From Laccaria trichodermophora (Eukaryota > Basidiomycota > Agaricomycetes > Agaricales > Hydnangiaceae): a DNA stretch of 64,000 nucleotides. The position numbers and the translations under genes were made by a program. Below the pieces are notes generated by a model. That model was not told the origin of the DNA and ran no database searches. It was given only the letters and a program-made list of their open reading frames with translations. Positions 48,465 to 61,910 of this stretch are shown in pieces (the first letter of the stretch is position 1; the number at the start of each line of letters is the position of its first letter). The stretch covers positions 1,426,001-1,490,000 of the forward strand of contig JACTVC010000003.1 of NCBI GenBank assembly GCA_018417955.1, read 5' to 3'.

Positions 48465-49345
48465 TCAGAAATTTCGCCGCGGTGGTTCTGATCCAGTAGA
48501 TCGCAATGAAGCCCAAACTTCTTCGGTAGCCATTGAGATACGCTGCTTGATACTACCGAAACTGTCGATAGCCGGGCGGACATCAAGGGAGAAGACAGGT
48601 GAGCCGTCAGGCTCAGGAGGTGCGGAATAGTAGTCGATAACATAGCGAACTTCTTCACCACTTTTTCGACGAACTATCCAATCATGACGATCGAAAGGAG
48701 GCTCTGTGCTATAGATTCGGAATTGCCATTGAGTTCCACTTGGTGCGCCTAGATGAAATAAAATTCTCACCTGAAGCGAGACGGCAAAAGCCATCCTGCA
48801 AACATCCAAAACCGCGCCTTTGGTGACATTTCCCCCGGTCGACCCTTGAAGCGCGCAAGTTGGAGGTCCTCGTCACTGAAAGCGGCAAATTCAGAAATCT
48901 AGCGTGTAAATTTTGGAAGATAAGATACGCACGACGATTCCCGCATCTCCCACTTTCTCACTTCATCCCATGCTTGCTCATTCAAGAAGTTGTGAATTTC
49001 AACCATAGTTTCAACATGTTCCTCTGGCGTCTCCCAACCCTTCCTGACGAGGGCGTTATAAAATTGCTGTGGCGACGGATATTCCCACTTTGCAGATGAA
49101 TCTCGAGGAATTGATGACTCCGTCCGTTCGGTTGGAAGAATAACGGATTGTTCAGGTGCAGGCGTTTGAGGAAGAGTTGGCATTTGGTTGAGAGGATTTA
49201 GAGCAGTATGATCTATGGGACATTGTGCTTGTTTCGGCGGGGAGTCATGGGGAATCGGACACTTGGAGGACGTAGCAGCAGGACTCGGGCAGCTTGCAGA
49301 AGACGCTGCAGGTGGCCGTTGATATGTAGAAGTGGTTTGGCCCAT
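48465..49345 (-). CDS. CYC3: Cytochrome c heme lyase (holocytochrome c synthase)
   Basis: The start MGQTTSTYQRPPAASSASCP leads to two heme-regulatory Cys-Pro motifs, KCPIPHDS and QCPIDHT. The catalytic body has WEYPSPQQFYNALVRKGWET, HVETMVEIHNFLNEQAWDEV, KFKGRPGEM-like ARFKGRPGEMSPKARFWMF and, across a 62-nt intron, STEPPFDRHDWIVRR. GEEVRYVIDYYSAPPEPDGS and PVFSLDVRPAIDSF follow. This family attaches heme covalently to apocytochrome c or c1 in the mitochondrial intermembrane space. Its length is normal and no key residue is missing. It is convergent with TIM44. Cytochrome c and c1 lyases cannot be told apart safely by eye; fungi may have one or two. Confidence 0.94.
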
Positions 49346-49662
49346 GGTCGGTTTGAGAGGAACTCTGTGTGACGCCGAAATTTCACTGGTCAGTGTCACT
49401 CCACCTGACTTGATCACGTTCCATCAGACCCAAGCTTTGACCATTCCTGACTGAGCCCTCTCTGTTCACTTCGCTTTGGCTCTTTGAAATCCTGGACGAC
49501 CTATTCACCTATTGTGCTTTACGATAGGACAGGGCTGTGATGTGAAGCAGGCTATCTGCAGTCCGCAGAACACAGCAAAGGCAGCATGTCCTTTTGTAGA
49601 TGGCATTCAATAGATCCCACGTTAATCTCTGCATCGAGCCCTCCCCTCTGCTCTCTCTGCCC
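49346..49662. other. Intergenic, nothing recognised
   Basis: Spacer between the divergent heme lyase and STAND-TPR genes. No coding frame or repeat of note; it should contain both promoters. Confidence 0.5.
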
Positions 49663-52267
49663 CATGCCGAGTTTATTCAAAGGAGCTCGTAATTTCATCG
49701 TGCAAGACGCTGGTTCACAACAAACAAGGTGTATATCAACTTTTCCAAACTTAGGACACGGTTTCTTTATTGAAAGCTGACCGCTGACCGGCGACCCCCC
49801 CGCTGCACTATGTTCAGGTCACCAACTATACCTTCAGCCTCATTCTCTTTGCCGTGGTGGGCGGACCTCCGCCAGCCAGTATAGCTCAGGCAGAACACAG
49901 GGCACTCACGCCGTCCTTCGCAACAAATTCACCTCAGCACCTTATTACTTGTCATCAGTCACTCATGATGCCAGCGGGCGCTGTATTCGTAGCTGTGGTC
50001 GTTAGGCTTGTAGTAACTCCCACCGACCGCAAAATCCTCCTTTCCAGTCCTCCCCCGTCTCTACCACCTGCTCTCTTGATTTATGGTCGCGATGAATTCA
50101 TCCAGACTGCTGTTGGCAAAGTCCTTCAAAAATCCGAGGTCAAGAAACATATAGCTATCAGAGGTGGCCCTGGAATGGGCAAAACTGCAGCCGCAACTGG
50201 AATCGTTCACCATCCTCGTATCGTTCAACAATTTGGGAATGCACGTCACTGGGTTGATTGCCGTGAAGTATCTGATATCGCAGATGGCTTGAAGGCCCGA
50301 AAGCTCCTCGAATTCATTTCTGACAGCCTTGACCTAGATCTCACGGCGTCAAGTGACTGCCGCAAGAATATCAAATATTTTCTGGACAATAATGACGTCC
50401 CCCGTATCATTGTATTAGACAACTTCGAAACGATGTGGGAGCCTCCCAGCGCACAGGAAGAGAGTGAGGGTATCTTGGCATTCTTAGCTCGGTTCCCTCG
50501 GCTCACAATGCTCATGATCCTGCCAGCCATCGTGGTGTATTGTGGCACCAGTTTGGGTCCATCCAGCCGCTATCATTGGATGCATCGAGAATGCTGTTCA
50601 CCAGCCTGTCTCCCAGCAAATCTATTGATAGTCGCCTTGATGATATCCTTCATGCGGTTGATTACATCCCTCTACCTATCGTCCTGATGGCATCATCTGC
50701 ACAAGAAAACTACACGACATCGATGATCTTGGAAATTTGGAACCGTGGCGTATCCAAATACAATGAGAGCCAGCCCCATAATGATGATAGTGATCCCATG
50801 AACAGGCTCGACCACTCCATTGCCCTGTCTCTTAAAGGTCCTCTGATAAAATCTAATCCAAAAGCTCCTGAGCTCCTCCGCATCATTGCAGGTCTGCCTG
50901 CTGGAATTGGACGCAAGAATCTCCAGCGAATTGTTCCACTGATTCATGATGTTGAACGTGTGGCAGCAGTCCTTATCCGAACCTCCCTGTTAATGAATTC
51001 ACCTGATGTTCTGCAAATGCATTCCACCATACGCTACCACATGCTTCGTAATTATGCCCTCGACGCCTCCTACAAGGAAAGCGTTCAGACATTCTACTTC
51101 CAGCTGATTCATAATGCGGGAGGCAATCCTGGAACTCAAGATTTCTTGGAACATATTCACAGTCTCTCTGATGAAGAAACCAATGCTGAAACACTTCTTC
51201 TAGATGCTTTGGAGCACAATTTTAGCACTGCAGTTTCGATCTCCCTGGATTACTCCAACTACCTTAGATGGAACGTACCGCGCCTGGACGTACCCAAGAG
51301 GGCTTTGGAACTGATAAGAAATCAGCCGCTGGGAGGCGCAGATTCATGGTTGCCCCTTGCCTTGCTACGTCTTGGAACAATATATCTCATACTCGATGAT
51401 TTTCCCAAAGCAATCGAGGCTTTACAGGAAGCAGTGGACCTATACGAAAAGCTCAATCACTTGAGTTGGGCTGCCCAAGCTCAGCTTCTACTTGCGGATA
51501 TTGCCCGCCTCCGAGGTGAACACGCCGGCGCTTTCCAATTGTATTCTGAGGCATACAAACGCTTTGAAGATGTCGATGATGCTCATCACATGGCTGCGTG
51601 CCTCCGCGGGACAGGAATCGCTTACTTCCAGGTCAATCGTCTCTCGGAGGCACTGGAAATGAACTCGGCGGCGCAAAAGACATGTTCACCTGATGATTAT
51701 GCCTGCATCACTGATTGTGAACGCGAACTGGGAAGGATATACAGAGCTCACAACCAGACAGAGTCAATCAGATTATCTGCAAAAGCACGGGACTATTACC
51801 TGATTCATGGCCCTCAAAGGCATGCCTCACTTGCTCTATATCAGAAATCAATTGCCCTATATTTGCAGGGAGACTACAACGAGGCAGAGGTTGGACTCAA
51901 TGACGCATTTCAAGAATTCAAGTTCTTGAGGAATGACGGGCAGATGGGTTATTGTATCTTCCACCTTGCTGAAATGAATAAGATGCGAGGAACCTATCGC
52001 AACGGACTGGAACTGTACCATCGATCCGAAACCATGTTTGAACACATGCCAGGAAACAAGTACATGGTTGGCGTCTCCCTTCTAGGGCAAGCTAAACTAT
52101 ACGCTAAGCTTTGTCAGCCAGACAAGGCAAGGCAGGTATATAACAGTGCCCACACCCTTCTGAGAGAGCTAAATGCAATCGACGAAGCGACGGTTGCAAA
52201 TGACATTAATATTCAGAACATCAATGACATGTGCGAGCCTGCCATATGGCGCCGTAATATGATTTAA
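49663..52267 (+). CDS. STAND (NB-ARC-like) NTPase with C-terminal TPRs, apparent frameshift
   Basis: A candidate first exon begins MPSLFKGARNFIVQDAGSQQ at 49663. The NTPase part is YGRDEFIQTAVGKVLQ, Walker A AIRGGPGMGKTAAATG, ARHWVDCREVSDI and Walker B RIIVLDNFETMWEPP. Close to 50520 the frame breaks: FPRLTMLMI reads in one frame, but the expected continuation (SHRGVLWHQFGSIQPLSLDA) is in the next. No GT-AG intron bridges it. The second frame then runs unbroken to 52267 with winged-helix-like LRIIAGLPAGIGRKNLQRI and several TPRs (LPLALLRLGTIYLILDDFPK, AQAQLLLADIARLRGEHAGA, ASLALYQKSIALYLQGDYNE). Such fungal NLR-like proteins act in non-self recognition and programmed death. The N-terminal effector region is unclear. 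Confidence 0.75.
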
Positions 52268-54017
52268 AAGCATCTTCCCTTGATCCTCGCGTGCATGGTA
52301 CTCATCTCGCTACTTCTCCGCTGGCGGTCGCGTCAGAAGAAGAAGAAAAATGCAAAATAAGTCTCTGCAGCTAGGGCGACAAGGATAGTTGTCGGACCAA
52401 GGTGAACCCAAATCTGAACAACACTGATCTGTGCGTAGACCCCAAGAAGTCTTCGAAAGCCCAAAGAGCTGTCAAAGCGGCGGTTCCGAGCAAACAGTGT
52501 CTAACTCCAGTACGCCGTTGCGACGATGTGGGATGTAATTTCGACGGAGTCTTGTGCATTTTCGTTGGGATGGATCGTGATTGAAGGGGAAGGAAACTGG
52601 GTGATACCATGAGCGTGTAGTACTTTCTCTATGTTCCCCTTGAGGACTGAAGCGATAAGCCTGGAAACACACCAATTAACCACTCACTGCGAGAGCTTTA
52701 GCTTTCCAGCGAAGCGACAAAGCTCAAAGAGCGGAATATCGCAACGAACAACCGACGCGCTCTCACAGAACCGGAGTAAGTAACAGCCTTGGCCTGTAAC
52801 AGCAGGGTGGCGAGAGGCTTGGCTGGCAAGGGTGTAAGTACGGCGTCGGTTGGGCGTCAGCTGACCCTGTATCCACCATCACTATCATTTTTTGCGTGTC
52901 TTCGAGTAGCTTCGAGTTCTGCCAAAGTTCTGGGCTAGTGTACGTGGACAGCGGCCTGGAAATGGTGGATGGATGTGGAAGCGAAAAAGTGACATTGCAA
53001 GCTGGATTGGCGTGCGGCTGGCGATAAAAAGCAGCCTTTGGACTCCACAAACTCTTGAATGCTTTGTGGCTAGCAGTTGGTAGCTAACTTCCCATCTCGT
53101 CGTATGTGAGAGACGGTAGACTCACATGCAAATTCATTCCAAGGCACATTAGATTTTTCCAGGATTTTTCCGACGTTTAGACGCATTGAATTTCTGACTT
53201 CTTGGCAACACGGGTGCTGTCCTCCCATCAACCATCTCAACGACATCTCAAGTTGAAACGGCGACGAGCGGTGAGCACCGTCTAAACGTCCCGTTTGTCT
53301 TAGGCGGTATGGAGCGTGGCCCTAGCTGGCGCCCGACCTTCGCAACTTTGATGAATTCGTGATCTGCTTTGAAATTCGGCGTCTCTGAAATGATTTGCTA
53401 TTCAATTGTAACTCTTTTCCACCAGTCTTAACTCTTGACACTAAGCGGTGGGTGATATTACAAGGGATTTTTGCGGTTTTTGAGCCTTCCTACTTACCCA
53501 GAAAGATACTCACACAGATTTCACATTGCGATTACTCAGAGGCGACCGGTTTCGAGTCTACTCTTCCAACAGCTTCCTTCATCTGGAGTTTGCTCTCCAG
53601 AAAGTGTGAATTTATAGCTTTGGAGGAGACCTTTACCATTTGTTGTGATAGGCTTTTCATCACAGTTTACTCTGCCAGTTTAACTCAGTAAGATCGCTGT
53701 TATGGGTTCCATCAGTGCTGACTTTCGGGGGCGTGTCCAAAAACAGCCAAAAACCATACTCAGGAGACGATTTGACTTCTTTTTCTGAGCGACGCATATG
53801 GGGCACAGATGCGGGGCTTGTCGCGTGGTTAGAACGCGGGTGCTAAATTCTGGTTTCTTGGTCCATGATCAATGATCGTGATTCTCCGTTTGTTCGTCCA
53901 CATGGAGGTCGCAGGAAGCCAGGAGCTTGTGAATAAGTATAAGATACGACGCTTCGCGCTTCCACATCCCCTCACTCCTTGAGTTTACGCTTTTCACGCC
54001 CCATTTAATAACCAACC
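52268..54017. other. Long intergenic region, no confident gene
   Basis: About 1.75 kb lies between the STAND gene and the sugar transporter. A minus-strand frame near 52500-52690 reads protein-like (KVLHAHGITQFPSPSITIHP) but stops soon, and no splice chain supports it. A 12-bp inverted repeat, GACGTTTAGACG at 53172-53183 and CGTCTAAACGTC at 53279-53290, may mark a small decayed element. The last 300 bp should be the transporter promoter. Confidence 0.4.
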
Positions 54018-56305
54018 ATGCCAGGAGGGCCGTCAGCTGTAGGCGAGGGCATTGGTGCCAATGCATCCAAGGCATGTACGTTCTTTTGTTCCCATGCACT
54101 ACTCTAACAATGTCTTCCAACGCTGCAGAGTAAACTGGCTGGTGTTGCGATGACGGGTGAGATATCTCATTTTCAGTGTAACCCAGAATTCTAACGTTAA
54201 ATCTCAGCATTCAGCGCATTCGGGGGTATTCTCTTCGGTTATGATACTGGTGTCATCAGCGGCATCAAAGAGATGAAGTCATGGCTCAGGCAATTCGGTT
54301 ACGCAACCGATGACCTTGTCAACCACAAGTCGGGTTTCGCTATCTCATCATCGACTGAGTCTCTTGTCGTCTCCATCCTCTCAGCTGGAACGTTCTTTGG
54401 CGCTCTGTTGGCTGCCCCGACCGCTGATATCATTGGAAGAAAATGGGTATATTGTGTTACGCAAGTGTTTCAATGAGACAATAATTGACGGGTTATCTCC
54501 AGGGAATCGTTTTATCTTGCCTCATTTTCTCCGTTGGTGTTGCGATGCAAACCGCTTCAACCGCCATTCCCCTTTTTGTTGGTGTTATTTCGCAAGCCAC
54601 TTGATTTTAGGCGCTTATTCATTTCCAGGTGGTCGGTCGCGTGTTTGCTGGTCTTGGTGTGGGTCTCGTGTCTTGCCTCATCCCCATGTATCAATCAGAA
54701 TGGTCTGTTTTCGCCATTCTCGTATTCTTATAATGCTGATGTTGACAAATCCCTTGACAGTTCCCCTAAATGGATCCGAGGAGCAGTTGTATCCACTTAC
54801 CAGTGGGCTATTACCATAGGCCTTCTTATTGCAGCTGTCGTCAATAATGCCACTCAAACCCGTGACGATGCCAGTGCGTATAGACTCCCCATCGCAATTC
54901 AATTTATTTGGGCTGCCGTGCTCGCTGGTGGTATGGCGCTTTTGCCTGAGGTAAATTTACGTTATATCTTCTCGAATTGAGATCAACTGAGAAAATCTGT
55001 AGTCACCCCGTTGGCTCGTCAAAAAAGGTCGTGACGCAGACGCTGCCCATGCTCTGAGCCGCCTCACTGGTTTGGAAACCACCGACCCAGACCTTGAGAT
55101 CGAGCTCGACGAAATCCGCGCCAACCTCGAGGCCGAAATTGCCCTTGGGGAGAGCTCTTACGCTGACTGTTTCAAGTTCAACCAAAACAAAATCGCTCTC
55201 CGCACCCTTACTGGCATTTTCATCCAAGCGTGAGTCCAATTTTTGAAACCGGTGATGACATAGTTGACAATTCTTCTAGGTGGCAACAAGTGCGAACTAT
55301 TTTCACTGGCATCTCATTATTTTACTGACCCAAACGTCGTGGTGGGGTTTATAGCTTACAGGAAGTAAGTGATTGATCCTGTGTTTTGGAACGAATTGCA
55401 CTCAACTTGACTTGTGTTTAGTTAACTTCATCTTCTACTACGGGACGACCTTCTTCCAGCGATCTGGAATTTCCAATCCATTCCTGATCACGATCGCCAC
55501 CAACATCGTCAACGTGTTCACGACGTTGCCCGGAATGTGGGGTGTTGAACGTTTCGGCCGCCGTCGCCTCCTGCTCGTGGGTGCAATTGGAATGTGTGTC
55601 TGCGAATTCATTGTCGCCATCGTCGGTGTCACCATCTCCGTCGAGAACATTGCTGGCCAGAAGGTTTTGATTGCATTCGTTTGTATCTACATCGTAAGTC
55701 CTGTCCCTTCACACCCGAACATCGCTATAACGTCGGCATTTAGGCTTTCTTTGCATCAACTTGGGGACCTATTGCTTGGGTCATCACTGGCGAAATCTTC
55801 CCACTGCAAATTCGTGCGAAGGCAATGTCACTTTCCACTGGTTAGTTCAACCTCCCCGACTTGGCTGTTATATTTCTAACGGGAATTACAGCGAGCAACT
55901 GGTTGTGGAACTTCGGTATTGGTTATGCTAGTGAGTATACCCCACTTCAAAATATGCGCGATACCATGCTCATTGAAAAAAAGCTCCTTACCTTGTCAAC
56001 AAGGCTCCAGGGTCCGCTGGTCTTGAGGCCAAAGTCTTCTTTATCTGGGGTTCAACATGCTTCTGCTGCATCATTTTCACATATTTCTGTATTCCTGAGG
56101 TATGGTTATTGAGCCTCTCCCTATAATCGGCTGATCCTGAATCTTTCTCTAGACCAAGGGTTTGTCACTCGAACAGATTGATCTCATGTACCAGAACACA
56201 ACCCCCGTCAAGTCGCTGGAATACCGCAGACGTCTCATTGCAGAAGGCCCACATCACTCCGAAAAATCTGAAGTAAAGGAGACGTCAAGTGATGAAAAGG
56301 CCTGA
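54018..56305 (+). CDS. MFS hexose (sugar) transporter
   Basis: The start MPGGPSAVGEGIGANASK precedes helix 1 FSAFGGILFGYDTGVISGI. Sugar-porter signatures follow: ADIIGRKW, VVGRVFAGLGVGLVSCLIPM, PKWIRGAVVSTYQWAITIGL, LLPESPRWLVKKGRD, QQLTGINFIFYYGTTFFQ, VERFGRRRLLLVGAIGM, STWGPIAWVITGEIFPLQIR and PETKGLSLEQIDLMY. The protein has 12 predicted helices and about 540 residues. It imports hexoses across the plasma membrane, as in yeast HXT and fungal glucose/fructose carriers. It is split into about ten exons, one only 10 nt long (55356-55365, encoding LTG and the first base of the next codon). The acidic tail SEKSEVKETSSDEKA is cytosolic. All junctions keep frame. Confidence 0.95.
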
Positions 56306-56437
56306 TTTTTCGTTGGGCTGTATTACGCATTTCATGATTTTTTTCTATACCAATATGTTTCCTTCTGTCGAGGCCGACTTTCCTGACCAGTGGTCATCAT
56401 AATTTATAATACATCTTTGCATACATTTACGCTTCTA

Positions 56438-59172
<2,735 letters not shown>

Positions 59173-59497
59173 GGAGGTGAGGTGTGACACAATGCTGTGA
59201 CGAGTGGTGTAGTATAACTGCGAGCCAAGGGGGTTTCGGCATCAGAATGCCGGACCGGGGGTTGGATAGGTAGGTCGACCGCAGAAAAAAAAATTGGAAC
59301 CCTCCATACTTACAGCTATCGAGGTATCGATAGACCAGTTTCCACAACGCTCCGCTTAGTGTAGACTCGCTACCAGTTCGTTCGGTGGTGATCACGATTT
59401 GTTTGTCCCATGTTGTGGCTTTGTTGTGGCTTCAAACATCAGGCGGAGAGTGAAAGGCAAGATCACCACCGAAGGACTGGGCGGAACGGAGCCAGAT
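59173..59497. other. DAK promoter spacer with a 13-bp inverted repeat
   Basis: TTCGGTGGTGATC (59381-59393) and GATCACCACCGAA (59461-59473) are perfect inverse copies with a 67-nt loop, ending 24 bp before the left terminal repeat of the element at 59498. No gene was seen. Confidence 0.6.
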
Positions 59498-60203
59498 TTG
59501 TCGAGGTTCCCATGTGTGACACGACACTTAGTGAAATTTCGCGTTTTGCGCCAGAACGTCGAAATAAGGTGGCAACACTTTCAAAAAAAAAGTGCTCGAG
59601 GCACATATTTTAACGGAGTGTACTCGTAAAAATAACGCGAATGACATAGATTTCAAAAACACAACAAAAAATTGAAGCCCTTCGGCACGAAGAATTAGGT
59701 ACTGGCGGTGCTGGTGGTGGTGGCGGCAGAGGATTCCTAGGATACACAGCCTTCAAAAGGCTTCAAATACGACGGAAGATGAAACCGGTATTGCTCGCTG
59801 CTCTCAAACGACACCTTGAACAGGCCACATATCCCAACACAGCCTCCACCCCCACCCCCGGTTACATCTCCAATTCCTTCAATTCCAGCAGCTGAAGGCG
59901 ACGAGAACGAATTTGAGGAAGGTCCAACTACAGACGACGTTGAGAACGGGGTGGCAGAGGAAACCTTGTCGCGGTTGACTGAGGAAGATGTTGTGCTTGA
60001 TATGGACGAGATTGTGGTTGAAGATGAAGAATTTGTCGATACAGGTGAGTCGGATAGTGACGAGGGTGAAGGCGATGTGGGCCGGATGGACAACGAGGAA
60101 CGGAAGTGATGAGGTCGATGGCAGATGACAGTCGATACAGAGCAGACGTACCAATTTGATGAAATTTCACCAAGTCCCGTGTCACAAAATGTGACCTCGA
60201 CAA
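59498..60203. mobile_element. Non-autonomous DNA element with 43-bp terminal inverted repeats
   Basis: The left end (59498-59540) starts TTGTCGAGGT and runs through GTGTGACACG and CACTTAGTGAAATTTC. The right end (60161-60203), reverse complemented, starts TTGTCGAGGT and runs through TTGTGACACG and GACTTGGTGAAATTTC. The ends match closely over all 43 bp. The 620-bp interior has no full transposase. One plus-strand frame (59816-60109) is Pro-rich, then very acidic (EEDVVLDMDEIVVEDEEFVD). Upstream of it, KRLQIRRKMKPVLLAALKRH reads like a helix of a lost protein. No clear target-site duplication is visible, so this is either an old insertion or the true ends lie slightly outside. Confidence 0.65.
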
Positions 60204-60539
60204 GACTCAATCCGTTCGGCCCAGCCGTTTCTGAACGTAGCCTGCGGAGTTTGAAAGAAACGGTTGGTCACGAGCCTACGCTTAGTGATCTTGTTTACTT
60301 TTGGAGCGAACCAAACAACACCCCACAACCACCTGACCAGGAGTTTCCACATACCATACCTTTCTCGACGCCATGCGTAAACATCGCTTCATTTTCTACT
60401 CGATTTTGAGAACATTTCTCGTAAGGTGTAGCAATGCGTAGGCGACTAGCTACCAAGGATGACGTCGACTCGGAGGGGCGCAAGGGCATAAAAGAGTGCG
60501 TGGTCATAGTTGTGGTCAACCTTGGGTCAACCTTCCGAG
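60204..60539. other. Intergenic, promoter side of the SIM-containing gene
   Basis: A short plus-strand frame runs through here out of the element's right end, but it shows no family features and no splice evidence. Nothing else was recognised. Confidence 0.4.
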
Positions 60540-61871
60540 ATGGCCAGTCACCACGATGATCCTCTCACTGATTTTGAACAGGCTGAACTTCGACGACGGT
60601 TCCCTCGCGCTGGATATTGGTTTGGGATGCTTCCGACCCATCCAGAATTTCACCATCTGGGGCGAAACGACATTCAGAATCATGCTTACCATCCGATCCC
60701 TGATCCTCGTCTTCCTCTCCATTTGCCTCCAATGTATCAACCTCCTATGGGACCAGCTGCTGCTGCCCCTCCTCTGATGTATCATTCTCCTGGCTACTAC
60801 CACCAGGCACCTGCACCCGCTGTGCCGCCTGGCCAAACCCGAGGTTTTCATTTCTCTCCTTCGATGTTCTTCGTGGCTGATCACCTTCGATTAGAGGTCA
60901 ACGTCGCACAAATCAATGTGTCTATTCCCCTCAACACCGCTGTAGTTGGGGTGTGGTCTCACGCGTAACCCTCTGCTTGCCCACCAATCTGTCCTTCCAA
61001 GATTTCTTCTCACGTGTGTGCGCTCGAATGGATCTCGAACCGCTGGAAGCTCTTTTGGGGTACAAGTATCCTGGAGACCTCGTTCGTCAACCTCCATATC
61101 GCCTCACAACTGAGGAGGAGCTTCGAGAAGCTATGGCGAAAGGAATTGAGAAGATTAAAAGGGCGCGGACTAGGGAGGTCTTCATGGAGATCCACAATCT
61201 GGTTTGTTCTCCCATTCTAAACTCAGTGTTCATAACTAATACATCACTCTAGCGGCCTGCACAGCGTGCCGCTGCAGCAGCTACCTTAGGTCGCAAGCGT
61301 CAAAACCCCGTGTCCGAGCCATTGAGTGCCGAAGAGCCCGACACCACCTTAACGTTTGTTAAGGAACTACGAGAGCTCAAGCGGCGGCTCGAATGCCAAC
61401 TGCACAAAGGACGTCACTGCTTCATCAGTCCCATCAACGGTCAGCATCAAGAATGTGATATTTATAAGTTAACATTCTGGGCTAAGCAAATCGTATGCAT
61501 GCGTTTGATCTTTTCTTTATTTTATCTCACTTCAAATTCAGTTCCTAGGGCAAGCTAGTTTCCAATCACCCCCCTCCTCGCTCCAGTTTGACCACGTACC
61601 AAAGCGGCTTCGTCGAGAGAAACCTATGTCATCTCAACCCGAGATTCACGTTCACCTTCCTGGTAACCTGCTCCCCTCTTCCTCCAGCTGTCTTGATCCA
61701 CGTTATCTACTGGGCGATCGCCGCCGCCTGATTCCGGCCAAATTCACACAATCTTCCGACGTGATCGACTTGACAACTGGTGACGACGAAATCACCTCTT
61801 CCATTGTTAAGTGTGAAGGAAAGCATAGAATGATTAAAGTTGAGGGGAAGGAGAACAACTCGACATTGTAG
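60540..61871 (+). CDS. Agaricomycete-specific protein with a SUMO-interacting-like motif
   Basis: The start MASHHDDPLTDFEQAELRRR is followed by a Pro/His/Tyr-rich linker (LPPMYQPPMGPAAAAPPLMY). After the intron come LCLPTNLSFQDFFSRVCARM and DLEPLEALLGYKYPGD, with EELREAMAKGIEKIKRARTR behind. A second conserved block has FVKELRELKRRLECQLHKGR, then CFISPINGQHQECDIYKLTF and WAKQIFLGQASFQSPP. I recognise this block (a short Cys/His stretch, then Leu-x-x-W-A-x-x-I) from uncharacterised multi-copy mushroom proteins, without a known function. The C-terminus has VIDLTTGDDE, a hydrophobic-acidic SUMO-interacting-like motif. Four exons. The stop is 40 bp from the end of the convergent transposase relic. 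Confidence 0.7.
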
Positions 61872-61910
61872 GAATTGAGTATAATGTACATAGTGTAACA
61901 ATACTGGAAT

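Noticed and set aside
52371..53050. Minus-strand frames upstream of the sugar transporter
   Set aside because: Short, broken by stops, no consistent splice chain and no recognised domain.
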